DNA of 63,893 nt. Origin: Pseudomonas lactucae (GTDB lineage Bacteria; Pseudomonadota; Gammaproteobacteria; Pseudomonadales; Pseudomonadaceae). The notes beneath the pieces were generated by a model. It made no database searches, was not told where the DNA came from, and was given only the letters and a program-made list of their open reading frames with translations. Both the position numbers and the translations under genes were made by a program. This document shows positions 35,740-44,376 of the stretch, one piece after another (the first letter of the stretch is position 1; the number at the start of each line of letters is the position of its first letter). The stretch covers positions 1-63,893 of the forward strand of contig NZ_JAFHKI010000096.1 of assembly GCF_016937615.1 (NCBI RefSeq), read 5' to 3'.

Positions 35740-38573
35740 TCAGGCCGATCGCGAGCAAGCAATGGTTTCAAGTAATAACCGGTGTGCGATTGCGGCATCT
35801 CGGAGACCTGCTCCGGCGTGCCCACCGCAATGATCTGGCCACCCTTGGAGCCACCTTCCGGCCCCAGGTCAACCAGCCAGTCGGCCGTCTTGATCACATC
35901 CAGGTTGTGCTCGATGACCACCACTGTGTTGCCGTGGTCGCGCAGTCGATGCAGCACGTCCAGCAATTGCTGGATATCCGCAAAGTGCAGCCCGGTGGTG
36001 GGCTCATCGAGGATATACAGAGTCTTGCCGGTATCGCGTTTGGACAGCTCACGGGATAGCTTCACCCGTTGCGCCTCACCACCAGACAACGTGGTCGCCG
36101 ATTGCCCCAGCTTGATATATGACAGGCCCACGTCCATCAGCGTCTGCAGCTTGCGCGCCAGCGCCGGGACCGCGTCGAAGAACTCGCGAGCTTCCTCGAT
36201 CGTCATCTCCAGGGTCTCGTGGATGCTCTTGCCCTTGTACTTGATCTCCAGGGTTTCGCGGTTATAGCGCTTGCTCTTGCACACATCGCACGGCACGTAG
36301 ATGTCCGGCAGGAAGTGCATCTCCACCTTGATCAGGCCATCGCCCTGACACGCTTCGCATCGCCCACCCTTGACGTTGAACGAGAACCGGCCAGGCCCGT
36401 ACCCACGAGAGCGGGACTCCGGCACACCGGCGAACAGTTCGCGAATCGGTGTGAACAAGCCGGTGTAGGTCGCCGGGTTGGAACGTGGGGTCCGGCCAAT
36501 CGGGCTCTGGTCGATATCGACTACCTTGTCCAGATGCTCCAGGCCCTTGATGCTATCGTGCGCCGCCGCTTCCAGGGTGGTCGCGCCGTTGAGGGCGGTT
36601 GCACTCAATGGAAACAGCGTGTTGTTGATCAGTGTCGATTTACCCGACCCCGACACACCGGTCACGCACGTCAGCAGGCCCAGCGGAATCTCCAGGTCAA
36701 CATTGCGCAGGTTGTTGCCGCGCGCGCCCTTGAGGTGCAACGCCATCTTCTTGTTGCGTGGCGTACGCTTGGCCGGCACTTCAATTTTCACACGACCGGA
36801 CAGGTACTTGCCGGTCAACGAATCCGGATGCGCCATCACCTCGGCGGGGGTGCCCTCGGCGACAATGTGTCCACCATGCACGCCAGCGCCCGGGCCGATA
36901 TCGACCACATAATCCGCCAGGCGGATCGCGTCTTCATCGTGCTCGACCACGATCACGGTGTTGCCGATATCCCGCAAATGTTTGAGCGTGCCGAGGAGTC
37001 GATCATTGTCGCGTTGGTGCAAGCCGATCGACGGCTCATCGAGGATGTACAGCACGCCGACCAAGCCGGCACCAATCTGGCTGGCCAGGCGAATACGCTG
37101 TGCTTCGCCGCCGGACAGGGTATCGGCACTGCGATCCAGCGATAGGTAGTCCAGGCCCACGTTCACCAGGAACTGCAGGCGCTCGCGAATTTCCTTGAGG
37201 ATCTTGTCGGCAATTTCCCCGCGACGTCCGGTCAGCTTGAGAACACCGAAGTATTCGCAGGCATCGCCAATCGGCAGGTTGGTCACTGCCGGCAAGGTTT
37301 TCTCTCCCACCCACACATGCCGTGCCTCGCGACGCAGGCGAGTACCCCGGCAATCCGGGCAGGGCTGGGTGCTGAGGAATTTTGCCAACTCTTCGCGCAC
37401 GCTGGCCGATTCCGTTTCGCGGTAACGCCGTTCCAGGTTCGGCACGATGCCTTCGAACGGGTGCGAGCGTTTGACGATATCGCCGCGGTCGTTCAGGTAT
37501 TTGAAGTCGACGTTCTGCGAGCCGCTGCCGTTGAGAATAACCTTCTGCTGATCCGCCGGCAGTTGGTTGAACGGCACTTCGAGGCTGAACTTATAGTGGG
37601 ACGCCAACGATCCCAGCATCTGGAAATAATAGACGTTGCGCCTGTCCCAGCCACGTATCGCGCCCTCCGCCAACGTCAGCTCACCGTTAACCAGACGCTT
37701 GATGTCGAAGAACTGCTTCACCCCCAGGCCATCGCAGGTCGGGCAGGCACCTGCCGGGTTGTTGAAGGAAAACAGCTTGGGTTCCAGCTCGCTGATGGCA
37801 TGGCCACAGATCGGGCAGGCAAAGCGCGCGGAGAAGATGATCTCTTCGCCGGGCTCGTCGTCCATCGGTGCTACCAGGGCAATGCCGTCCGCCAGCTTCA
37901 ACGCGGTCTCGAACGATTCCGCCAGGCGCTGCTGCAGGTCGGCGCGCACTTTGAAGCGGTCGACCACGACATCAATGGAGTGCTTCTTCTGCTTGTCGAG
38001 CTTCGGCGCCTCGTCCAGTTCATACAGTTTGCCGTTGATCCGCGCGCGCACAAAACCCTGGGCACGCAGCTCTTCGAAGACCGAAAGGTGTTCGCCCTTG
38101 CGCTCGCGAATCACCGGTGCCAGCAGCATCAGCTTGGCGCCTTCAGGCTGGGCCAGCACCAGGTCGACCATCTGACTGACGGTCTGGGCTTCCAGCGGAA
38201 TGTCGTGGTCCGGGCAACGCGGGATACCGACCCGCGCATACAGCAGGCGCAGGTAGTCGTAGATTTCGGTAATGGTGCCCACGGTGGACCGCGGGTTATG
38301 GGAGGTCGACTTCTGCTCGATGGAAATCGCCGGCGACAGGCCTTCGATGGTGTCGACGTCGGGCTTTTCCATCATCGACAGGAACTGGCGGGCATAGGCC
38401 GACAGCGATTCCACATAGCGACGCTGACCTTCGGCATACAGCGTGTCGAATGCCAGGGACGATTTGCCGGAGCCGGACAGGCCGGTGATGACGATCAGTT
38501 TGTCCCGCGGCAGGGTCAGGTCGATATTCTTCAGGTTGTGGGTTCTAGCCCCACGAATCAGGATCTTGTCCAA
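35740..38573 (-). CDS. uvrA: Excinuclease ABC subunit A (one-base deletion at the 3' end)
   Basis: Damage-recognition ATPase of nucleotide excision repair. Two ABC modules are visible: GLSGSGKSSLAF and GVSGSGKSTLINN (Walker A), and DTLSGGEAQRIRLA and ATTLSGGEAQRVKLS signatures. The zinc fingers are CPICGH...CPTC and CEACQGDG...CDVC. The start is TTG (LDKILIRGARTHNLKNIDL). As written, the frame runs past its natural end: restoring one G at about 35745 gives ...KPLLARDRA and a stop at 35740, for 944 aa, the family length. Otherwise the frame reads on through the terminator and antisense to bfr, which is not credible. A LexA-like box lies upstream. Confidence 0.94.
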
Positions 38574-38623
38574 GATGGCCTCGCACGGCGGGCTTAAATA
38601 ATGCGGGAGTATACGACGGAAGA

Positions 38624-38639
38624 CTGGATGAATATACAC
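38624..38639 (-). promoter_or_regulatory. LexA (SOS) box upstream of uvrA
   Basis: On the - strand the 16-mer reads GTGTATATTCATCCAG. It matches the CTGTATATNNATNCAG pattern except for its first base. It lies 51 nt upstream of the uvrA start, as expected for this classic SOS gene. Confidence 0.6.
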
Positions 38640-38751
38640 TGTCAAAGTGCCGGGTGCAGCCTTACATGAAAGCTGCGCGGCAAAGCGCCGCATATACCCT
38701 CTCAATCGATGGGACTGGTAGAATCGCCGCCGGTTCACACGAGGTTTTTCC

Positions 38752-40146
38752 ATGCACGATCCCCACAGCGAACGCATGAGTAGCGGCGAGACCCGAGCGG
38801 CAAGCGGTCTGGCCCTGGTGTTCGCCTTCCGTATGCTCGGCATGTTCATGGTGTTGCCGGTGCTGGCGACCTATGGCATGGACCTCGCAGGCGCGACCCC
38901 GGCACTGATCGGCCTGGCGATTGGCGCCTATGGCCTGACCCAGGCGATTTTTCAGATTCCGTTCGGGATCATTTCCGACCGCATTGGGCGGCGCCCGGTG
39001 ATCTACCTGGGGCTGATCGTGTTCGCCCTCGGCAGCGTGCTCGCCGCTCAGGCCGATTCGATCTGGGGCGTGATCGCCGGACGTATCCTGCAAGGTGCCG
39101 GCGCAATTTCTGCTGCAGTGATGGCGCTGTTGTCGGACCTGACCCGTGAACAGCACCGTACCAAGGCCATGGCCATGATCGGCATGACCATCGGCCTGTC
39201 GTTTGCGGTGGCCATGGTGGTCGGCCCGCTGCTGACGCGCGCGTTCGGCTTGCATGGCTTGTTCCTCGCCACCGGCGGCATGGCGCTGATCGGTATTCTG
39301 ATCGTGGCCTTCATGGTGCCGCGTTCCACCGGCACCTTGCAGCATCGCGAGTCCGGTGTGGCGCGCAAGGCGCTGTTGCCGACGCTCAAGCACCCCGACC
39401 TGCTGCGCCTCGATTTAGGTATCTTCGTATTACACGCGATGCTCATGTGCAGCTTCGTCGCCTTGCCCCTGGCGCTGGTACAAAAAGCCGGTCTGCCCAA
39501 GGAACAGCACTGGTGGGTCTACCTTACCGCGCTATTGATTTCGTTCTTCGCCATGATCCCGTTCATCATCTATGGCGAGAAAAAACGCAAAATGAAACGA
39601 GTTTTGCTGGGCGCCGTCGCTACATTGATGCTCACTGAACTATTCTTCTGGCAGTTCGGCGACAACTTGCGGGCGCTGGTGATCGGCACGGTGGTGTTCT
39701 TCACCGCGTTCAACCTGCTGGAGGCTTCGCTGCCTTCGCTGATCAGTAAAGTTTCACCGGCCGGTGGCAAGGGCACGGCGATGGGGGTGTATTCCACCAG
39801 CCAGTTCCTGGGCTCCGCACTGGGCGGCATCATGGGTGGCTGGATGTTCCAGCATGGCGGTTTGTCGGTTGTGTTCCTGGGATGCGCAGGTCTGGCTGCC
39901 CTCTGGCTCGCCTTTGCTGTTACCATGCGCGAACCTCCCTATGTGACGAGTCTGCGCTTGCCGTTATCGCCCGAAGCGATTCGCGAAGCTGGCTTGGCCG
40001 AGCGCCTCAAGGCCGTCGCTGGGGTTACCGATGCCGTGGTTGTTGCTGAAGAAGCCGCCATCTACATCAAATTGGACACCGAATTATTGGATCGCGCGAC
40101 GCTCGAGCAACTGGTCAACCCAGTGCCGACAGCGCGCCCAGCTTAG
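38752..40146 (+). CDS. MFS transporter
   Basis: A 464-aa major facilitator protein with twelve predicted membrane segments and the loop 2-3 motif GIISDRIGRRPVIYLGL. After the last helix (about residue 390) it has a soluble tail of about 75 aa (AERLKAVAGVTDAVVVAEEA), ACT/HMA-like in look. The same position in P. aeruginosa (PA4233, between uvrA and ssb) holds an MFS gene, so this is a core gene and not part of the neighbouring cluster. Substrate unknown. Start ATG with GAGG upstream. Confidence 0.88.
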   Translation: MHDPHSERMSSGETRAASGLALVFAFRMLGMFMVLPVLATYGMDLAGATPALIGLAIGAYGLTQAIFQIPFGIISDRIGRRPVIYLGLIVFALGSVLAAQADSIWGVIAGRILQGAGAISAAVMALLSDLTREQHRTKAMAMIGMTIGLSFAVAMVVGPLLTRAFGLHGLFLATGGMALIGILIVAFMVPRSTGTLQHRESGVARKALLPTLKHPDLLRLDLGIFVLHAMLMCSFVALPLALVQKAGLPKEQHWWVYLTALLISFFAMIPFIIYGEKKRKMKRVLLGAVATLMLTELFFWQFGDNLRALVIGTVVFFTAFNLLEASLPSLISKVSPAGGKGTAMGVYSTSQFLGSALGGIMGGWMFQHGGLSVVFLGCAGLAALWLAFAVTMREPPYVTSLRLPLSPEAIREAGLAERLKAVAGVTDAVVVAEEAAIYIKLDTELLDRATLEQLVNPVPTARPA

Positions 40147-40155
40147 GAGAACGTT

Positions 40156-40671
40156 ATGGCCCGTGGGGTTAACAAAGTCATATTGGTCGGTACGTGCGGC
40201 CAGGATCCCGAAGTTCGCTACTTGCCCAACGGTAACGCCGTGACCAACCTGAGTCTGGCGACCAGCGAACAGTGGACCGACAAGCAGACCGGCCAGAAGG
40301 TCGAGAAGACCGAATGGCACCGTGTGTCGATGTTCGGCAAGGTTGCAGAGATCGCCGGTGAGTACCTGCGCAAAGGTTCACAGGTCTACATCGAAGGCAA
40401 ACTGCAAACCCGCGAGTGGGAAAAAGACGGCATCAAGCGTTACACCACCGAAATCGTGGTCGACATGCAAGGCACCATGCAACTGCTGGGCGGCCGTCCA
40501 CAGGGCGACCAACAGGGGCAGGGCGGCATGTCCAACTCGGCACCGCGTCCACAACAGTCGCGTCCACAGCCAAGCCAGCAGCCACAGCGTGAATCGCGTC
40601 CAGCGCCACAGCAGGCTGCACCGCAGCCGGCTCAGGATTTCGACAGCTTTGATGACGATATTCCGTTCTAA
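40156..40671 (+). CDS. ssb: Single-stranded DNA-binding protein
   Basis: Binds single-stranded DNA in replication, repair and recombination. It is 171 aa: N-terminal OB fold (MARGVNKVILVGTCGQDPEV, VEKTEWHRVSMFGKVAEIAG), a flexible Gln/Pro-rich linker (about 115-155), and the acidic protein-interaction tip DSFDDDIPF. It marks the edge of the conserved core before the accessory cluster. Confidence 0.97.
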   Translation: MARGVNKVILVGTCGQDPEVRYLPNGNAVTNLSLATSEQWTDKQTGQKVEKTEWHRVSMFGKVAEIAGEYLRKGSQVYIEGKLQTREWEKDGIKRYTTEIVVDMQGTMQLLGGRPQGDQQGQGGMSNSAPRPQQSRPQPSQQPQRESRPAPQQAAPQPAQDFDSFDDDIPF

Positions 40672-40696
40672 AAGCCGCTTTCAGCACCATACCCAT

Positions 40697-40733
40697 AAAA
40701 AAGCGAAGCCATTAATCTGGCTTCGCTTTTTTT
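40697..40733. terminator. Bidirectional terminator between ssb and the LysE gene
   Basis: AAAAAGCGAAGCC pairs with GGCTTCGCTTTTT, with A and T runs on the two sides. It closes ssb from the left and the whole left-pointing accessory cluster from the right. Confidence 0.92.
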
Positions 40734-40774
40734 ATGGCCACAGATTTTTGTGAAGTTAACAACTGCGTGCCTGA

Positions 40775-41386
40775 TCAGCTCGTATGCTGCAGCAGCGGAT
40801 ACAGCGAAATCACCAGCAACGCCGCCATGCCGAAATTGAACACGCGCAGCCAACGCGGGTTGCGCAGCACGTTGCGCAGTACACTGCCGAACCCCGCCCA
40901 TACCCCCACGCTTGGGGCGTTGATCAGAGCGAACACCGTAGCGATGATCACCACGTTCATGGTGTAGCCCTGCAAGGGTGTGTAGGTGCTGATCGCACCA
41001 ATTGCCATGACCCACGCCTTGGGATTGACCCACTGAAACGCCGCTGCGCCCCAGAACCCCAGGGGCTTGCCTTTACCTTCGGTGTCTTCTGATGCCGGGC
41101 CGGAACGGGCGATGTTCCATGCCAGGTACAGCAAGTAAGCCGCGCCCGCATAGCGCAGCACGGTGTAAAGCACCGGATAGGCGGTAAAGGCTGCACCCAG
41201 CCCAAGCCCCACGGCCAATACCAGCACCAGGAACCCGGAGCTGATACCCAGGATGTGCGGGATGGTGCGCTGGAAGCCAAAGTTGACGCCCGAGGCCAAC
41301 AGCATGGCGTTATTGGGGCCAGGGGTGACGGAAGTGACGAACGCAAACAAAGCAAACGCCAGCATTAAATCAAACGACAAGGACAT
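40775..41386 (-). CDS. LysE/RhtB-family amino-acid exporter (1)
   Basis: A 203-aa inner-membrane protein with about six hydrophobic segments and the family signature SVTPGPNNAMLLASGVNFGF near the N-terminus. QWVNPKAWVMA is a second LysE hallmark. The start has AGGAAATATCC upstream. An 88-nt gap separates it from the next LysE gene, leaving room for its own promoter, so it may be a core exporter at the cluster edge and not a cluster gene. Export of an unusual amino acid is an inference from the neighbourhood. Confidence 0.9.
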   Translation of the reverse strand: MSLSFDLMLAFALFAFVTSVTPGPNNAMLLASGVNFGFQRTIPHILGISSGFLVLVLAVGLGLGAAFTAYPVLYTVLRYAGAAYLLYLAWNIARSGPASEDTEGKGKPLGFWGAAAFQWVNPKAWVMAIGAISTYTPLQGYTMNVVIIATVFALINAPSVGVWAGFGSVLRNVLRNPRWLRVFNFGMAALLVISLYPLLQHTS

Positions 41387-41474
41387 GGATATTTCCTGGA
41401 AACGGGCCTTGGTGCCTTACCTGCCACCCGGACAGCGAGGGATACAGGTGCAGTGTGGCCACTTGTAGTTGGAG

Positions 41475-42116
41475 TCAGAACAACGAACTCAGAAAACCAA
41501 TGGCAACCATCGAGTAGAACGCTGCACAAATCAGCCCGAAGGACTTGCGCGTCCGGGTGAAAAACGGTTCTGCCGAATGGGCGGAAAACGCTAAGGCGTA
41601 GGTGCAGAAAATCAGCAAACCCAATAGCGCACAGGCCGCCACCAGCACGAAACTGGCCCAGGCCGGCGCGTTGACGCTCAGGCCCACGGTGGTCACCGTG
41701 AACCAGGTCAAGGCGGCCTTGGGGTTGGTCAGGTGAATGCCCAACCCCTGCAAATAGAAGCCCAGGTTGCGTGTCTGCTTTTCCCGTACTTTGGCTACCG
41801 TCGTGGCGTTGTGCGCCAGCGCACTGCGCACCGACTTCCAGGCCAGGAAAAACAGATAGCAGGCGCCTAACACCTTTAACCACAAGATGATCTGGGTGTT
41901 GGACATCAACAACGCCGACACGCCTGCGGCGGTCATCGCGCCCCAGCACAACGACCCGGAAATCACCCCGGCCGCCAACGCCAGGCCCGGTGTGCGCCCG
42001 TAGTTCAAGGAGGTGTTGGCGATGGCCAGGTTGCCCGGGCCAGGGCTGGCGGTGCCGATCACGTAGACCCCCAGTGCCGCTGCAAAACTCGAAAACTCAA
42101 ACATAGATGCACTCAT
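41475..42116 (-). CDS. LysE-family amino-acid exporter (2)
   Basis: A 213-aa membrane protein of the LysE family (GTASPGPGNLAIANTSLNYG, GLGIHLTNPKAALTWF). It is more distant from exporter 1 than exporter 3 is. The reading frame is open further upstream through formyltransferase DNA, so the start was set at the first ATG of the intergenic gap (42116); an ATG four codons later is possible. It probably exports the cluster product or protects the producer. Confidence 0.88.
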   Translation of the reverse strand: MSASMFEFSSFAAALGVYVIGTASPGPGNLAIANTSLNYGRTPGLALAAGVISGSLCWGAMTAAGVSALLMSNTQIILWLKVLGACYLFFLAWKSVRSALAHNATTVAKVREKQTRNLGFYLQGLGIHLTNPKAALTWFTVTTVGLSVNAPAWASFVLVAACALLGLLIFCTYALAFSAHSAEPFFTRTRKSFGLICAAFYSMVAIGFLSSLF

Positions 42117-42141
42117 ACCCGTCGCGCCAGCGCGCAGTGAG

Positions 42142-42169
42142 CACTTCAAGCCACCCGTGGCTTGAAGTG
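42142..42169. repeat. Perfect inverted repeat between formyltransferase and LysE genes
   Basis: CACTTCAAGCCAC and GTGGCTTGAAGTG form a perfect 13-bp stem separated by two bases. It has no T run, so it is not an ordinary terminator. It lies in the 68-nt gap and would fold in the transcript of the cluster. Confidence 0.75.
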
Positions 42170-42184
42170 ACGGCCAAGAAAAAG

Positions 42185-42787
42185 CTATTTGAAGCAACGA
42201 TGATCCGGCTCCTGGGCGCGGATCTTCTCCATCCAGGGCTTGAGTTCCGATTGCTTGTACAGGCGCTCGCCCCAATTCTCCGGCGAGACCGGCAGTGGCC
42301 GTCCCAGCAGAATGTAGTCGGTGAGCAGGTGGATGAACTGCTGCAGGCAATAGGCACCTACGTGCAGGCGCAACGATGAAGCCGTCTCGGCGGGTGCGAC
42401 GTTGAAGCGCGCCACATTGATGATCTGCCCGCTGTCCACCGAAGGGGCCAGGTGATGGCAGGTCGAGCCGTAGGTTTCATCGTTGTAGTAGATCGCGTAA
42501 TGCTGGCTGCCCAGGCCCCGGTACTTGGGCGGTGCCGGGTGCAGATTGATCGCGCCTTTGCGGGCATTCTTGTAGATGCTCGGCGGGAAAATGAAGTCGC
42601 CACGGTAGGAGATGATCCAATCGCCTTCCCAGTTATCCAGGTGATAAGGATAGGGATCGCCCGGGTCCCAGCAAAACACCTCAAGGTTGGAGAATACGGT
42701 CTTGGCGAATTCCACTCCGTGATCGCACCAGTCCATGGTGCACACCGACAGCAGGACCTTGTCCTTGCATGGCTCGATTGTCTGCAT
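42185..42787 (-). CDS. Formyltransferase (GART/Fmt type)
   Basis: A 200-aa protein of the 10-formyl-tetrahydrofolate-dependent formyltransferase fold. The catalytic Asn-His pair is in INLHPAPPKYRGLGSQHYA, and the Asp in HHLAPSVDSGQIINVARF matches the family Asn-His-Asp triad. Only the catalytic domain is present; there is no tRNA-binding C-terminal domain, so it acts on a small molecule. Start ATG with GGAG eight bases upstream. In an FVG-type pathway it would formylate the aminooxy nitrogen; that assignment is inferred. Confidence 0.88.
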   Translation of the reverse strand: MQTIEPCKDKVLLSVCTMDWCDHGVEFAKTVFSNLEVFCWDPGDPYPYHLDNWEGDWIISYRGDFIFPPSIYKNARKGAINLHPAPPKYRGLGSQHYAIYYNDETYGSTCHHLAPSVDSGQIINVARFNVAPAETASSLRLHVGAYCLQQFIHLLTDYILLGRPLPVSPENWGERLYKQSELKPWMEKIRAQEPDHRCFK

Positions 42788-42853
42788 CTTCACTTCTCCA
42801 TTTCCAGGTAATGTGGGTGACAACGCCCGTCCCCCGCCAAGCCCGCGCTGTCG

Positions 42854-44173
42854 CTAGTACGCGACAGCCCTGACCACTGCGTTGAAGCGCTCGACCATTT
42901 GCCCCAGCTCCCCTTCGCTGGTGATAAACGGCGGTGCAAACAGCACATGATTGCCGTGCGTTCCCTGCACGGTGCCGCTGCCGGGATAGATCAACAGGCC
43001 GCGCTGCAGCGCCTCTTGCTTGAGGGCCGCGGCATACGCGCCGCCGCCCTTGAACGGCGCCTTGGTGGCGCGGCTCTCGACAAACTCGACGCCCACGAAC
43101 AGCCCGCGCCCGCGCACATCACCGACGATATCCAGGTCAGCCAGGCTTTCCCTGAGCCAGGCGCGCAATTGCTCACCGCGTTGGCGCACTTGCGCCAGCA
43201 GGTCTTCGTCCTCGATGACTTGTTGCACTTCCAAGGCAATGGCACAGGCCAGCGGATGGTTGACGTGGGTCTGGCCATTGCCCAGCACGCCTGAACCACG
43301 GGCCATTACCGAGTGCACCCGGTCGCTTATCAACAGCGCCGAGATCGGCATGTAGCCCGCCGCCAGGCCTTTGCCGACCGCGACCATGTCCGGCACGATG
43401 CCGTCGTCGGCGTAGGCGAACAGCTGCCCGGTACGCCCCATGCCGGCCATCACCTCATCGAGGATCAGCAGCACATCGTGACGCTCGCACACGGCCTTGA
43501 TCTTGCGAAAGTAACCGGGCACCGCAGGCACCGCGCCATTGGTGGAGCCCACCACGGTCTCGGCAAAGAACGCCGCGACGTTTTCACTGCCCAGGCTGCG
43601 AATTTTGGCGTCCAGTTCATCGGCCAGGCGCGTGGCGTATTGCTCTTCGCTTTCGTCGGGCCGTTGATCACGGTAGGCGTAGCATGGCGAGACGAACTCG
43701 GCCGCCGCGAACAGTTGACCAAACACCGATTGGCGCTGCGGGTTGCCGGAGATGCTCAAGGTGCCCAGGGTGCTGCCGTGGTAGCTCTGCCGGCGGGAAA
43801 TGAACAACGACTTTTCAGGCAAGCCGCGCTCGCATTGGTACTGGTAAGCGATTTTCATCGCCAGCTCCATCACCTCCGAGCCGCCGGATAAAAACTGCGC
43901 ACGCGCCAGGCCGCCACTGGCTGCCACCAGGCGTTCGGCCAGTTCCTCGGCGGCGGCGGTGGTAAAGCTGCCCGCGTGCGCCCACGCCAGTTTCTTTGCT
44001 TCGCGCTCGAATGCCGCTGCGATACGCGGATGGCCATGGCCCAGGCTCGACACCGCGACACCGCCGCAGGTGTCGAGGTAGCGTTTGCCCGTTGCATCCT
44101 CAAGCCACACCCCTGCGCCGCCGACCGCCAGGATCGGCGAGGTGTTGAGATTTTTGTAAATCACTTTTGACAT
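42854..44173 (-). CDS. Class III PLP-dependent aminotransferase
   Basis: A 439-aa fold-type I enzyme of the acetylornithine / 4-aminobutyrate aminotransferase group. LILDEVMAGMGRTG holds the Asp that binds the PLP pyridine nitrogen, and VAVGKGLAAGYMPISALL holds the Schiff-base Lys. FLSGGSEVMELAMK binds the phosphate. It starts 26 nt after the 47-aa small gene, with AAGGA upstream. The natural substrate is unknown. It may set or remove an amino group of the product, or catalyse a PLP-dependent elimination forming the vinyl bond. Confidence 0.93.
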   Translation of the reverse strand: MSKVIYKNLNTSPILAVGGAGVWLEDATGKRYLDTCGGVAVSSLGHGHPRIAAAFEREAKKLAWAHAGSFTTAAAEELAERLVAASGGLARAQFLSGGSEVMELAMKIAYQYQCERGLPEKSLFISRRQSYHGSTLGTLSISGNPQRQSVFGQLFAAAEFVSPCYAYRDQRPDESEEQYATRLADELDAKIRSLGSENVAAFFAETVVGSTNGAVPAVPGYFRKIKAVCERHDVLLILDEVMAGMGRTGQLFAYADDGIVPDMVAVGKGLAAGYMPISALLISDRVHSVMARGSGVLGNGQTHVNHPLACAIALEVQQVIEDEDLLAQVRQRGEQLRAWLRESLADLDIVGDVRGRGLFVGVEFVESRATKAPFKGGGAYAAALKQEALQRGLLIYPGSGTVQGTHGNHVLFAPPFITSEGELGQMVERFNAVVRAVAY

Positions 44174-44199
44174 GCGCGCGGTTCCTTGGGCGATTGGCC

Positions 44200-44343
44200 T
44201 TACGGGTTACTTACGGAGTGATCCCAAGCCGTCGGCGCCTGGTGAAAGCGCCGCCCGAAACGGGACGAATGAAACACCGAACGCGTCAGCCCGATGGGCA
44301 GCAACACGACGATAAACATCAAAAACGCAAGAAATCTCAGCAC
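44200..44343 (-). CDS. Small single-pass membrane protein (47 aa) inside the biosynthetic cluster
   Basis: A 144-nt gene from GTG (GGAG eight bases upstream) to TAA, lying between the carbamoyltransferase (33-nt gap) and the aminotransferase (26-nt gap). Residues 2-20 (LRFLAFLMFIVVLLPIGLT) form one transmembrane helix. The cytoplasmic tail is basic and aromatic (RSVFHSSRFGRRFHQAPTAW). It is not similar to any family I recognise, but small membrane proteins often accompany TobZ/NodU-type carbamoyltransferases. The published FVG work needing two ORFs below 150 nt makes a real gene likely. An internal ATG (codon 9) would destroy the helix. Confidence 0.78.
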   Translation of the reverse strand: MLRFLAFLMFIVVLLPIGLTRSVFHSSRFGRRFHQAPTAWDHSVSNP

Positions 44344-44376
44344 GGTAAAAGCTCCAAAGGGTGAAGGGGGTGAGGA

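Noticed and set aside
37317..38597. A 426-aa + strand frame inside uvrA
   Set aside because: It is the mirror frame of UvrA with no family likeness.
44167..44364. A 65-aa + strand frame over the small membrane gene
   Set aside because: It runs against the operon, has no ribosome site, and overlaps the better supported 47-aa gene on the - strand.
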